A DNA stretch of 64,000 bases from Nocardia vinacea. Its GTDB lineage: Bacteria; Actinomycetota; Actinomycetes; Mycobacteriales; Mycobacteriaceae. Of this stretch, positions 44,659 to 52,645 are shown piece by piece. Every line of letters starts with the position of its first letter. Within the stretch, counting starts at the first letter, position 1. Location of the stretch: NCBI RefSeq assembly GCF_035920345.1, contig NZ_CP109149.1, forward strand, positions 5,580,001 through 5,644,000, read 5' to 3'. The position numbers and the translations under genes are program-made. The notes under the pieces were generated by a model. That model saw only the letters and a list, made by a program, of their open reading frames with translations. It did not search any database and had not been told where the DNA came from.

Positions 44659-47427
44659 TCACCTGTGCAGCATTATCGCAGCGACCTCGCGCCGCGATCG
44701 CAGCTCGAGCTTGGCGAGGATATTCGACACGTGGGACTGAACGGTGCGGCGCGATAAGAACATTTGCGCCGCGATACCGGAGTTGGAGCAGCCATCGGCG
44801 ACGAGCGCGGCGACCTTGCGCTCGGTATCGGTCAGCGCCGCCCAGCCGGATTTGGGCCGGTTGCGCCGACCGCGTACACCTCGCCGAATGTCGTACGGCC
44901 GCACGCGTGCGTCCGTGCGGGCGGTATCCCAGGATGCGCCGAGTCGGCCGTAGATCCCGATCGCGGTGTCGAGCGAACGGCGGGCGTCGGCATCGTGCCC
45001 CGCCGCGGCGAGGAGCACGGCGGCGTTCTCGTGCGCCTGTGCTTCGTAGAGCAACCGTCCGGACCGCCGGAAGGCCTGGGCCGCCGCCAGCAGGCTGTCG
45101 GAATCGCGCTCGGCCAGACCGCGACACAGTAGCGCTGTCCCGATCCTGGAGGCGGTCGGCTGGCGCGCCACAATCTCGTCGGCACCGACCACTACCGACC
45201 GCGCCGCATCCGTATCGCCGAGGTCCGCTGCCAGTCGGGCGATATCCGGGAATATGTAGTAGAGCGTCGCCGCGGCCGAACGGTCGGCCAGTCGCTCATG
45301 GGTGTCGACGAGCAGTTTCAAGGCGAGGTCCGGATGACCGTGCGCCTCGTGCGTCAATGCTTTGGCCCACAAGTGCAAATGCGCGTAGCCGGTGTTGCCC
45401 GCGAGATCGTCCGGTATGGGAATGCTGTCCACGTCCGGCTGGAACGTGCCGCGGTGAATACCGATGAGTGCCGCGAGGCTACCCGCGACCGTCGAGTACC
45501 CGAGCACGTCCGGCGCCGCGCCTGCGCCACATTCGGCCACTGCGTCATCCCAGCGACCATTCAGCAGGTAGAGGCGTGCCTTGGCGACCCGGTTCGCGGA
45601 CAGGGACACTCCAGCGACACGGCGGTTGCGCGCTATCGCCTGATTCAGCACGTCTTCGGCATCTGTGAGGCGATCGAGCTCGATCAGACAGTGTGCCCGC
45701 AGCGCATATGGATCGAACTGGTCCGGCGAGGTACCGACGGTCGAGGCGACGGGTATGCGAGTGCTCAACTCCAGTGCCTCGGCGAGATGGCCTCGGGTGT
45801 ACCGAATCGCACCCACGGCGGTGAGGCCGTATCCGATAGTGAGGGGGTCCCCATTGGATTCCCCCATCGCGATCGCCACTCGACCGGCCCGCTCGGCCGC
45901 ATCGAACCGCTCGAGGAATACATTGTCCACCGCGCACATGCCGTGGAAGCGGGCCGCCGCCTCGATATCGAGATCCATTGTGCTCAACGCCGTTTCGGCG
46001 ATATCGACGGCCTCAGCGATCCGACCCCGGGCTCGGCAGACTTGGGCGAGCAGCCAGCGCACTTCGATATCGTCGCCGTACTCCGACAGCGCAACGCGCA
46101 CCTCGGCCTCCGCCTCGGCAGCTCGGCCGCTCCACAGCAGCGCCTCGATGTATCGGCGGATCAGCTGTGGATTATCGGCCTCCGTCCTCGCGCGCCGCAA
46201 CAGCCGCACCGCCAGCTCGGGCGCTCTAACGGCCAATTTGTCGCCTACGGCTATCAGCCAGTCGGGGCCGATGTCGTCCAGTTCGTAGTCGGCGACCGCC
46301 AGATAATGGGCGATTCGCTCGATCGGCGCCGTCCGCAGGACCCGTCCAGCCGTGCGCAGCAGACCAGCGCGCACCCTCGCAGGCAACTGATCGGACAGCA
46401 CCTGCCGGATCAGTTCATGCCGGAACACCACTTCGGAGTCGACAAGTTCGAGCACCCCGGTCGCCATCACGTCACTGACGATGCTCCACACTTCCAGCAG
46501 GGGCCGGTCCAGAACCGCCGCCAATTCCGTGACGTCGACGACCGGGCCGAGCGCGGCGGCAGTCGCGAGCACATACCTGGTCCGGCGCGGCAGAAAGTCC
46601 AACCTCCGCGAAATCGCTTGCGCGAGTGTGGTGGACGAGCGCTGCCCGGCGACTGTCTCGGCGGCGTCGGCGCTGATCGTGATCGCCTGCTCGCGCTGCA
46701 AGGCGGCCACCAATTCGGTGATGTAGCGCGGATTTCCGCTCGCACCCGCTACCTCCCGCAGCAACCCTCGGCCCGGGGTGGCACCGACGATATGCGACAC
46801 CAATTCCGCCCCTGCCTCGTCGGAAAGCCTGCCGAGTCGTATCAGCGGGGCGCGGCGGGCGACGAGTTCGGCCGACAGCGTGGTGAACGCCGAGTCCTGC
46901 GGCTGTGGGCGGGCGCTGAGCATCAGCAACAGCGGGAGCTCATCGATGCGAGCGCAAAGCCGCTGCAGCACGGACACGCTCGACGTGTCGGACCACTGAA
47001 TGTCATCCATGATCAGCGCGAGCGGGCCGGTAGCGCACCAGGTTTCGACGTGATCGAGGATCGCCTCGGCGATGGCGATCTCAGGCATCGCGTCGCCCGC
47101 CAGGACGTCGCTGTCGAGCAGCGCGCGGATCGCATCTGCCCCCGGCGTGTCGGCGTCGAACCAGGTGAGCAACGCGGCGAACGGGACGGTCTGCTGTGGT
47201 TCGCTGGCGGCCCCGAGCCGAATGTGCAGACCCGCCGCTGCGCATCGCACGCTGGCAGCGTGCAATAGAGACGTCCTGCCGATACCTGGTTCGCCCTGCA
47301 CCAGCACCACGGCCCCACGCCCGGCAGCGACCCGACGTGCGAGCGCCGCCAGCTTCTCGATCTCGCCATCACGACCGATGACCACTGTCGATTCCTGGAA
47401 AGGCCTTGTCGTCAACGAACTGGGCAT
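44659..47427 (-). CDS. Large ATP-binding LuxR family (LAL) regulator
   Basis: A 922-residue regulator. An N-terminal AAA/NACHT-like ATPase has Walker A 'VQGEPGIGRTSLLHAA' (45-53) and Walker B 'LALIMDDIQWSD'; a long TPR-like helical middle (about 400-840) follows; the C-terminal LuxR HTH reads 'LTDTERKVAALVADGCSNSG' and 'RTVQSHVSNILAKLELRSRR'. ATG 47427 is preferred because the ATPase domain begins shortly after; the frame is open further upstream. The start overlaps the end of the editing-domain gene by 16 bases. LAL proteins activate catabolic or secondary metabolite operons; the convergent sdg-type operon is a likely target. Confidence 0.92.
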   Translation of the reverse strand: MPSSLTTRPFQESTVVIGRDGEIEKLAALARRVAAGRGAVVLVQGEPGIGRTSLLHAASVRCAAAGLHIRLGAASEPQQTVPFAALLTWFDADTPGADAIRALLDSDVLAGDAMPEIAIAEAILDHVETWCATGPLALIMDDIQWSDTSSVSVLQRLCARIDELPLLLMLSARPQPQDSAFTTLSAELVARRAPLIRLGRLSDEAGAELVSHIVGATPGRGLLREVAGASGNPRYITELVAALQREQAITISADAAETVAGQRSSTTLAQAISRRLDFLPRRTRYVLATAAALGPVVDVTELAAVLDRPLLEVWSIVSDVMATGVLELVDSEVVFRHELIRQVLSDQLPARVRAGLLRTAGRVLRTAPIERIAHYLAVADYELDDIGPDWLIAVGDKLAVRAPELAVRLLRRARTEADNPQLIRRYIEALLWSGRAAEAEAEVRVALSEYGDDIEVRWLLAQVCRARGRIAEAVDIAETALSTMDLDIEAAARFHGMCAVDNVFLERFDAAERAGRVAIAMGESNGDPLTIGYGLTAVGAIRYTRGHLAEALELSTRIPVASTVGTSPDQFDPYALRAHCLIELDRLTDAEDVLNQAIARNRRVAGVSLSANRVAKARLYLLNGRWDDAVAECGAGAAPDVLGYSTVAGSLAALIGIHRGTFQPDVDSIPIPDDLAGNTGYAHLHLWAKALTHEAHGHPDLALKLLVDTHERLADRSAAATLYYIFPDIARLAADLGDTDAARSVVVGADEIVARQPTASRIGTALLCRGLAERDSDSLLAAAQAFRRSGRLLYEAQAHENAAVLLAAAGHDADARRSLDTAIGIYGRLGASWDTARTDARVRPYDIRRGVRGRRNRPKSGWAALTDTERKVAALVADGCSNSGIAAQMFLSRRTVQSHVSNILAKLELRSRREVAAIMLHR

Positions 47428-47921
47428 GCGAGCGCCCGATCGCCGAGTCCGACCGAATCCGGCACCACGTCGACATTCCCGGACGGGGATATGGTGACAG
47501 ATGGCAAATCCCATTGTCGTGCCGACTTTTCGGCGCGCCAGGCGACATTCCACCCGAACGGCATCACGTGGACGCGGTCCCCGTATTCCGCCAGTTGTTC
47601 GGCGAGATCCGAAAGCACGTCCAGTGTGTCAGCGAGGACATCCAGCGGATCGGCGGCCGACATGAATCGAGGGGTCGTGCAGTGCGGGGTTCCGGCGATA
47701 ACGATATGCGCCGCCTCGCTGACGAGGCACAGGTACCGGATCGCGCGAACGGCCTCGGCGGACAACGGACAATCGCCCGGTTCGACGACGACTCGCACCA
47801 CCAGGCAATCGACAAACCTCTGTGTCACCCCGACCGTCGTCGGGTCGACGGCGACAGCACAGGGACCGGCCGCCACCAGGGTGTATTCGAAACTGCGCCA
47901 ACGACTTCCGACGCCCCTCAT
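47412..47921 (-). CDS. Free-standing archaeal-type threonyl-tRNA synthetase editing-domain protein
   Basis: A 169-residue protein starting at ATG 47921. From 'RSFEYTL' to 'VHVMPFGWNVAWRAEKSA' it follows the pattern I know from the N-terminal editing domain of archaeal ThrRS, a D-aminoacyl-tRNA-deacylase-like fold that removes serine from tRNA-Thr: a strand 'FVDCLVVRVVVEPGD', a helix with 'LSAEAVRAIRYLCLVSEAAH', 'IVIAGTPHCTT' (His80 where the family has a catalytic-site His), then a long helix and the signature PFGW. The Lys that follows this signature in archaea seems to be missing. It is the first gene of an operon with the LAL regulator. Whether it edits tRNA or serves as a ligand-binding module is unknown. 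Confidence 0.72.
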   Translation of the reverse strand: MRGVGSRWRSFEYTLVAAGPCAVAVDPTTVGVTQRFVDCLVVRVVVEPGDCPLSAEAVRAIRYLCLVSEAAHIVIAGTPHCTTPRFMSAADPLDVLADTLDVLSDLAEQLAEYGDRVHVMPFGWNVAWRAEKSARQWDLPSVTISPSGNVDVVPDSVGLGDRALACPVR

Positions 47922-48337
47922 CCAAGGAACCTTCCCCGCAGACGCTGTTGGAGGCCGGTCATGACTCCGTCGGCACATTCTGGTCGGCGACCCCGCAGAG
48001 GCTGTAACAGAAAACGAACGGCACCCCGCCGTCGTTGAACCACGCATGTGTCGCCGACCACGATTCTGCGCATATGAACTCCTGACTATCGTCCACGACC
48101 AACTGCACGGGTCGGCATCGATAGCCGCACCGACCTGGGCCTCAGCTATCCGGACGGTAGCCGCCGTCCGCGCGGCTCCGCTTGTCCCGAAGCGCAAAAG
48201 CATGGTCCGAGTGCGCAGAACTCGACACCCGACAATGCTTGCTCCAGCGGTGATCTGCTCGGTTCTGCACTAGGCTGCTACCAGAGTTGGGGCCGACGCC
48301 CGGGCCACCGATGATCGACGAATCGGAGGCGATATTC
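47922..48337. other. 416-bp divergent intergenic region
   Basis: Between the divergent editing-domain gene and the AraC-type gene. The minus-strand frame of the editing-domain gene stays open for another 94 codons but loses any domain resemblance and gene-like composition. No repeat or RNA element was recognised. Promoters for both directions must lie here; I could not assign them. Confidence 0.5.
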
Positions 48338-49303
48338 ATGAATCAAGCGGCTATCGCTGACTCCACCACGACAAATGTGGTGGATCCACATGAGCGAGCC
48401 GAGTACTGGGCCGATCTGATCAGCACATACCACTGTAGGTTGGGCTATCGCTTCCCGAGCCGCACCGACTTCCGAGGGCACACCCAACTGCGGCGCACCG
48501 ACGCCTACCAGCTCGTCGGGTGGAGATCGGATGCCGTCACCTACCTTCGCAACCCGAGCCACATCCGCGCCGACCCCGATGACGACTACCGGCTGATCGT
48601 TCCGTTCACCGGGCGACTGTCCTTCCGCACCGAGGACAGGTACGGGATCCTCGCGCCGGGCACCATGTGCCTGGTGGCGGTCGACCGGCCCTACGCGATG
48701 TCCATGTCCGACAGCACGCGCGGGATGATCATCACCATTCCGCGCAAGGAGATCAAACATCGCCTCAACCGCGTGGTGCCGCCCAACCATCCGCTGGATC
48801 TCACGACCGGGCTCGGGCGGGTGACCGACGGGATCCTCAGCGGCCTGCGCACCGAATCCGCCGCACTCACCGACCTCCAATTCGACAGCGTCTCCGAACG
48901 GCTGGTGGATCTGCTCTGCATGCAGATCCTCGGTGAACCGGCGAGCTCGCCCACCCAGCTCGCTCATGTCGAAGCGACCGCTCGCCGGTATATCCACGAC
49001 CATGCCGGAGATCCGGACCTCACCGGCACCCGTGTCGCCATTGCGCTCGGCTGGTCACTGCGTCAAATTCAACTGGCGTTCAGCGATGCCGGCACCACGC
49101 CCAGCGAAGTCATCCGGGAAGAGCGCCTGCGATTGGCGCGCGACCGCCTGCGCAGCCCCGCCTACCAGCATCGAAGTATCACCGATATCGCGTCGGACCT
49201 GGGCTTCGGCTCGATGAGCAGCTTCAGCAAGGCCTTCCGCCGACGCTTCGACACCACGCCCGGCCAACTCCGCGAGGACTGGCGGGCCGCACCCCAGCGC
49301 TGA
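48338..49303 (+). CDS. AraC family transcriptional regulator
   Basis: A 321-residue regulator starting at ATG 48338 (GGAGG at 48325-48329). The N-terminal part (about 15-190) resembles the AraC_binding_2 cupin-like sensing domain ('VDPHERAEYWADLISTYHCR', 'YRLIVPFTGRLSFRTEDRYG'). The C-terminal double HTH reads 'DLTGTRVAIALGWSLRQIQL' and 'SITDIASDLGFGSMSSFSKA', then 'FRRRFDTTPGQLRED'. Regulators with this layout often control aromatic or aliphatic catabolic genes. Targets are not evident; the LysR gene 34 bases downstream may be co-transcribed. Confidence 0.9.
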   Translation: MNQAAIADSTTTNVVDPHERAEYWADLISTYHCRLGYRFPSRTDFRGHTQLRRTDAYQLVGWRSDAVTYLRNPSHIRADPDDDYRLIVPFTGRLSFRTEDRYGILAPGTMCLVAVDRPYAMSMSDSTRGMIITIPRKEIKHRLNRVVPPNHPLDLTTGLGRVTDGILSGLRTESAALTDLQFDSVSERLVDLLCMQILGEPASSPTQLAHVEATARRYIHDHAGDPDLTGTRVAIALGWSLRQIQLAFSDAGTTPSEVIREERLRLARDRLRSPAYQHRSITDIASDLGFGSMSSFSKAFRRRFDTTPGQLREDWRAAPQR

Positions 49304-49337
49304 TTTCAGGAGCGAACGGTCGCGATATCGTCGCAGC

Positions 49338-50285
49338 GTGGACTCCCTGCGCCAGCTGCGGTACTTCGTCGCCGTCGCCGAAGAACTGCATTTCGGGCGG
49401 GCCGCCGAACGCCTCGGCATCGCGCAGCCGCCGCTCAGCCAGCGCATCCGCAAACTCGAACACGATCTCGGGGCCCGGCTCTTCGACCGGAACAGCCGAC
49501 GTGTCGAACTCACCGAGGCGGGTCAGATCCTGCTCGTCGAAGCCCGCGATCTGCTCGCCCGCTGGGACCGCGCGCAACGGATGGTGGGCAAGGCGCATCG
49601 GGGTGAGATCGATGCGCTGCGGGTCGGTGTCCCACCCGAACTGGCCGGGCGGGTGCTCGCGGCGATCCTCACCACATTCGAAAGCCGTGACGTCCGAGTC
49701 GATCTACAGGAACTGACCACCGCCGAGCAGATCCGACTGCTCGCCGACCGTCAACTCGATGCCGGACTGCTGCAACATCCGGTCGATGTGGTCGGACTCG
49801 AGCTCGGACCCGAGGTCGAGACACCGCTCGGGGTGGTGTTGCCACGCGATTCCCCGCTGGCCGCACGCTCCGCGCTCACCCTCGCCGACCTGGCCGGACT
49901 CGGTCTGGTGATCTTTCCGCGGGCCGCCGCGCCCGGACTCTACGACGCGACCCTGCGCACCTGCTGGGAGCACGGCTTCCGGCCCACCCGCGTCCAGCAC
50001 GCGCGCAATCCCGAATTCGTGCTCGGCATGGTGCTCTCCGGCCGCGGCGTCGCCTTCGACCAGGGCATGGTCGCGCAAAAGGAACCGCGCGTCGTCTGGC
50101 GACCGCTGACCGACGCACTGAGCTGGCGGCTCTCGCTGGCGTGGCCCGCCGCGGCACCACATCCGCTGGTCCGCGAACTGGCCGAGCTGATCGTGACGGT
50201 CATCCAGGGCGACGGCGCGTCACGGCCCGCGCCCGCTCAGGAGGTGGCACAGCGGCCGTGGAATGTCGTATTCGGCAGATCGTGA
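49338..50285 (+). CDS. LysR family transcriptional regulator
   Basis: A 315-residue LysR protein starting at GTG 49338. The HTH is 'LRQLRYFVAVAEELHFGRAA' and 'RLGIAQPPLSQRIRKLEHDL', followed by the substrate-binding domain with 'LRVGVPPELAGRVLAAIL' and 'PLGVVLPRDSPLAARSALTL'. The opening resembles regulators of aromatic catabolism (BenM/CatR group). It overlaps the convergent beta-lactamase-like gene by 49 bases at the 3' ends. LysR targets are usually divergent neighbours, but here the neighbour upstream is the AraC gene, so the target is unclear. Confidence 0.92.
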   Translation: MDSLRQLRYFVAVAEELHFGRAAERLGIAQPPLSQRIRKLEHDLGARLFDRNSRRVELTEAGQILLVEARDLLARWDRAQRMVGKAHRGEIDALRVGVPPELAGRVLAAILTTFESRDVRVDLQELTTAEQIRLLADRQLDAGLLQHPVDVVGLELGPEVETPLGVVLPRDSPLAARSALTLADLAGLGLVIFPRAAAPGLYDATLRTCWEHGFRPTRVQHARNPEFVLGMVLSGRGVAFDQGMVAQKEPRVVWRPLTDALSWRLSLAWPAAAPHPLVRELAELIVTVIQGDGASRPAPAQEVAQRPWNVVFGRS

Positions 50286-51148
50286 CGGATGCGGTGAATC
50301 GCCAGCCGCGCGGCCTCGCCGATCGCATGATCCACCTCGGGCAATCGCTGGGCGAGCGTATCCGCCCTGGTGAATACCGCTACGGCATAACGACTTCCAC
50401 CGGGATATGCCACCACCCCGATCTCATTGCGAATCGCGGGCAGTGATCCGGTCTTGCCCCACACCGACACCTCCGACGGGAAGGCCGCGGCGAGCCGGTG
50501 CCAGTTGAGCTGCTGGCCCATGAGCTCGCGCACCCACCGGCAGGCGGCAGGATCGCCCGCGCGGTCCTGGCCGAGCAGGGTGAGCAGCCGGGTCATGTCG
50601 CGCGGCGTGCTCGCGGTCGTACGCAGTGGGTCCATGGCCCGGGTGGCAAGCACTTCCGACACGCTCAGGGTCGGGAAGCGCCGCGCGAACTCGGTGGTAT
50701 CGGATGCGCCGATATCCTCAGCCATGGTCTGGACGACGTACCTGGGCGAGCCGACGATCCGCGTCTCGGTGAGCCTCAATTCGCGCACCAGCGAGCGCAC
50801 ATTGTCCAGGCCGACGCGATCGAAGAGCAGGTCGGCGGCGGTGTTGTCGCTCACGGTCAGTGCGAAGAACGCCGCATCGCGCAGGCTGAACTCGACATCG
50901 TCCAGACATCCGGCGGTGCCGACGCCACCGAGCCGGTCCGCCGCGCTCGCCCGCACCCGATCGGTCGGGTCGAGCTGACCCGCGACCACCTGACGGGCGA
51001 ACTCCAGCACCAACGGCACCTTCACCACCGACGCCAGCACCACCGGTTCATCGGCGCCGAGCCCCACCTCACCGGCGCAATCGAAACATCGGGCGTGCAC
51101 CCAACCGCGCACACCGGCCTTACGGAAGATCTCCTCCACGACTGCCAA
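50237..51148 (-). CDS. Class A beta-lactamase-like serine hydrolase without signal peptide
   Basis: A 303-residue protein with all three class A motifs: SxxK in 'LASVVKVPLV', SDN in 'LTVSDNTAADLLFDRVG', and KTG in 'VWGKTGSLPAIRNEIGVV'. The N-terminus (TTG start at 51148) has no Sec or Tat signal, so it is probably cytoplasmic, unlike resistance beta-lactamases, which are exported. Cytosolic members of this fold may be esterases or amidases. The 3' end overlaps the LysR gene in antisense. Confidence 0.88.
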   Translation of the reverse strand: MAVVEEIFRKAGVRGWVHARCFDCAGEVGLGADEPVVLASVVKVPLVLEFARQVVAGQLDPTDRVRASAADRLGGVGTAGCLDDVEFSLRDAAFFALTVSDNTAADLLFDRVGLDNVRSLVRELRLTETRIVGSPRYVVQTMAEDIGASDTTEFARRFPTLSVSEVLATRAMDPLRTTASTPRDMTRLLTLLGQDRAGDPAACRWVRELMGQQLNWHRLAAAFPSEVSVWGKTGSLPAIRNEIGVVAYPGGSRYAVAVFTRADTLAQRLPEVDHAIGEAARLAIHRIRHDLPNTTFHGRCATS

Positions 51149-51245
51149 ACTTCCACACGGGACTGCTCCGAGTCAGCTTGACTCTCCCGCCGATGGAGGG
51201 TTCACGCTCGTCACCGTCCGAGATTTCGATACCGAAGGGCTCACG

Positions 51246-51800
51246 ATGAAACTCGATCTGGCCAAGAGCGACCCGCACTACTACGACGCCACCCGGGAAC
51301 CCGAACTGCGCACCTTCGACACCTACGGCTATCTGACGGTCACCGGCTTCGGCGCACCCGGCGGCGAGCGGTACACCGAGGCGGTGCAGACGCTGTACCG
51401 ATCCGCGTACGGCGCCAAGAAGATCGCCAAGGCGGACGACCAGGATTTCGTGGTGCCGAAGCTGGAGGGCCAGTGGTGGGTGAACTCCGACGAACCGCCG
51501 CTGTCGGTGCCGCGCGAGCAGTGGCAGTGGCGGCTGATGATCCGCATGCCCGAGGTGGTCACCGCCGAGATGGTGTCCGGGGCGACGTTCGAGCGGTTGA
51601 CCGAGGGGGAGGCGATCCAGGTCATGCATATCGGGCCGTACGCCACCGAACCGGAGACGCTGGCCAGGATGGAAGCGTTCATGACCGCCGAGGGGTTGCT
51701 GATGAACGGCCGCCATCACGAGATCTACCTCTCCGATCCACGCAAAGCCCCCGGCGCGAATACCCGCACGATTCTGCGTCATCCCGTGCGTCGCGCCTGA
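51246..51800 (+). CDS. GyrI-like small-molecule-binding protein
   Basis: A 184-residue single-domain protein. The pattern 'LRTFDTYGYLTVTGFGAPGG', 'LYRSAYGAKKIAK', 'QWQWRLMIRMPEVVTAEMV' and 'HIGPYATEPETLARMEAFM' matches stand-alone GyrI-like proteins, which share the SHS2-repeat fold of the effector domains of MerR/AraC regulators and have been linked to binding or hydrolysis of xenobiotics. It is divergent from the beta-lactamase-like gene. Confidence 0.85.
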   Translation: MKLDLAKSDPHYYDATREPELRTFDTYGYLTVTGFGAPGGERYTEAVQTLYRSAYGAKKIAKADDQDFVVPKLEGQWWVNSDEPPLSVPREQWQWRLMIRMPEVVTAEMVSGATFERLTEGEAIQVMHIGPYATEPETLARMEAFMTAEGLLMNGRHHEIYLSDPRKAPGANTRTILRHPVRRA

Positions 51801-51821
51801 GATCTACTCTGCGGCAAGCGG

Positions 51822-52388
51822 TTACCAGGCTCGTCCGAGATAGCCGAGCAGTCGACGGTGTGCGGGCGCCTCTGCCGGTACCGTGACCTCGTCGTCGAAT
51901 ATCCCCGGCTTGCGGAACCCATCGAGTCCGCCCATGGCGTGCATTGTGGTCAGCAGTTCGGCGCACAATTCGTCATCGGCGAGGTCGGGGCGATCGATGG
52001 CCAACGCGATATCGACGCCGTGCGCGACGACCTCGGTGAGATGGACCATGGCGGCCGCCGGACCGGGGAGCTCGCCGAGTGCCATGCGCACGGTGCCGGT
52101 CAGGGCGTCGGGGCGATGCCAGGCCGCGCGGTCCACCTCGGCGGCCGCGGCGAACGCGCCCTGCGGATCGATGCCGAGCCAGTCGTCCTCGAGTCCGGCG
52201 CCCGCATCGGTCCCGCTCACCCCGGCCGCGAACCGGTGCATATTGCCGACGGCATGATTGAGCACCGCATGCACATCCCAATCCTGACATGGCGTCGGCG
52301 CCGCGAGCCGGTCGCCGTCGACGGCGGCGATCACGATCGCACCCGTCATATCCAGTGCGCGGTCGATCTGTCCGATCACATTGTCCAT
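51822..52388 (-). CDS. TIGR03086-type metal-binding DinB-fold protein
   Basis: A 188-residue protein starting at ATG 52388 (AAGG 6 bases upstream; an ATG two codons earlier is possible). 'AAPTPCQDWDVHAVLNHAVG' and 'EVVAHGVDIALAIDRPDLAD' are the two metal-binding segments of the mycothiol-transferase-like DinB fold (TIGR03086). These proteins are numerous in actinobacteria and their substrates are mostly unknown. It is convergent with the GyrI-like gene across 21 bases. Confidence 0.87.
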   Translation of the reverse strand: MDNVIGQIDRALDMTGAIVIAAVDGDRLAAPTPCQDWDVHAVLNHAVGNMHRFAAGVSGTDAGAGLEDDWLGIDPQGAFAAAAEVDRAAWHRPDALTGTVRMALGELPGPAAAMVHLTEVVAHGVDIALAIDRPDLADDELCAELLTTMHAMGGLDGFRKPGIFDDEVTVPAEAPAHRRLLGYLGRAW

Positions 52389-52645
52389 GGGCATCCTTCG
52401 CTCGAAGAGTCAGCAGAATGGGTAGCACAACCGGATGCCGACCAAACTCGATCGAACACGGCCAAAGTCGATCCAACGCCGCCCAGATCACGGAATCCAG
52501 CACGACAAGGACCCGAAAAGGTTGCGCCGATACCGTTCCGGAGCAGCACATGATCGAATGTAAACGGCCCTACCGAGTTCCGCCGAGCACTGCGGACCGC
52601 CAGCCGATAGGGGCCGACGGTCCGCAGTGACGTATGCGAAATCCG

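Noticed and set aside
45298..47268. 656-codon + strand frame inside the LAL regulator
   Set aside because: Antisense of the LuxR-type gene; Walker and HTH motifs are on the minus strand.
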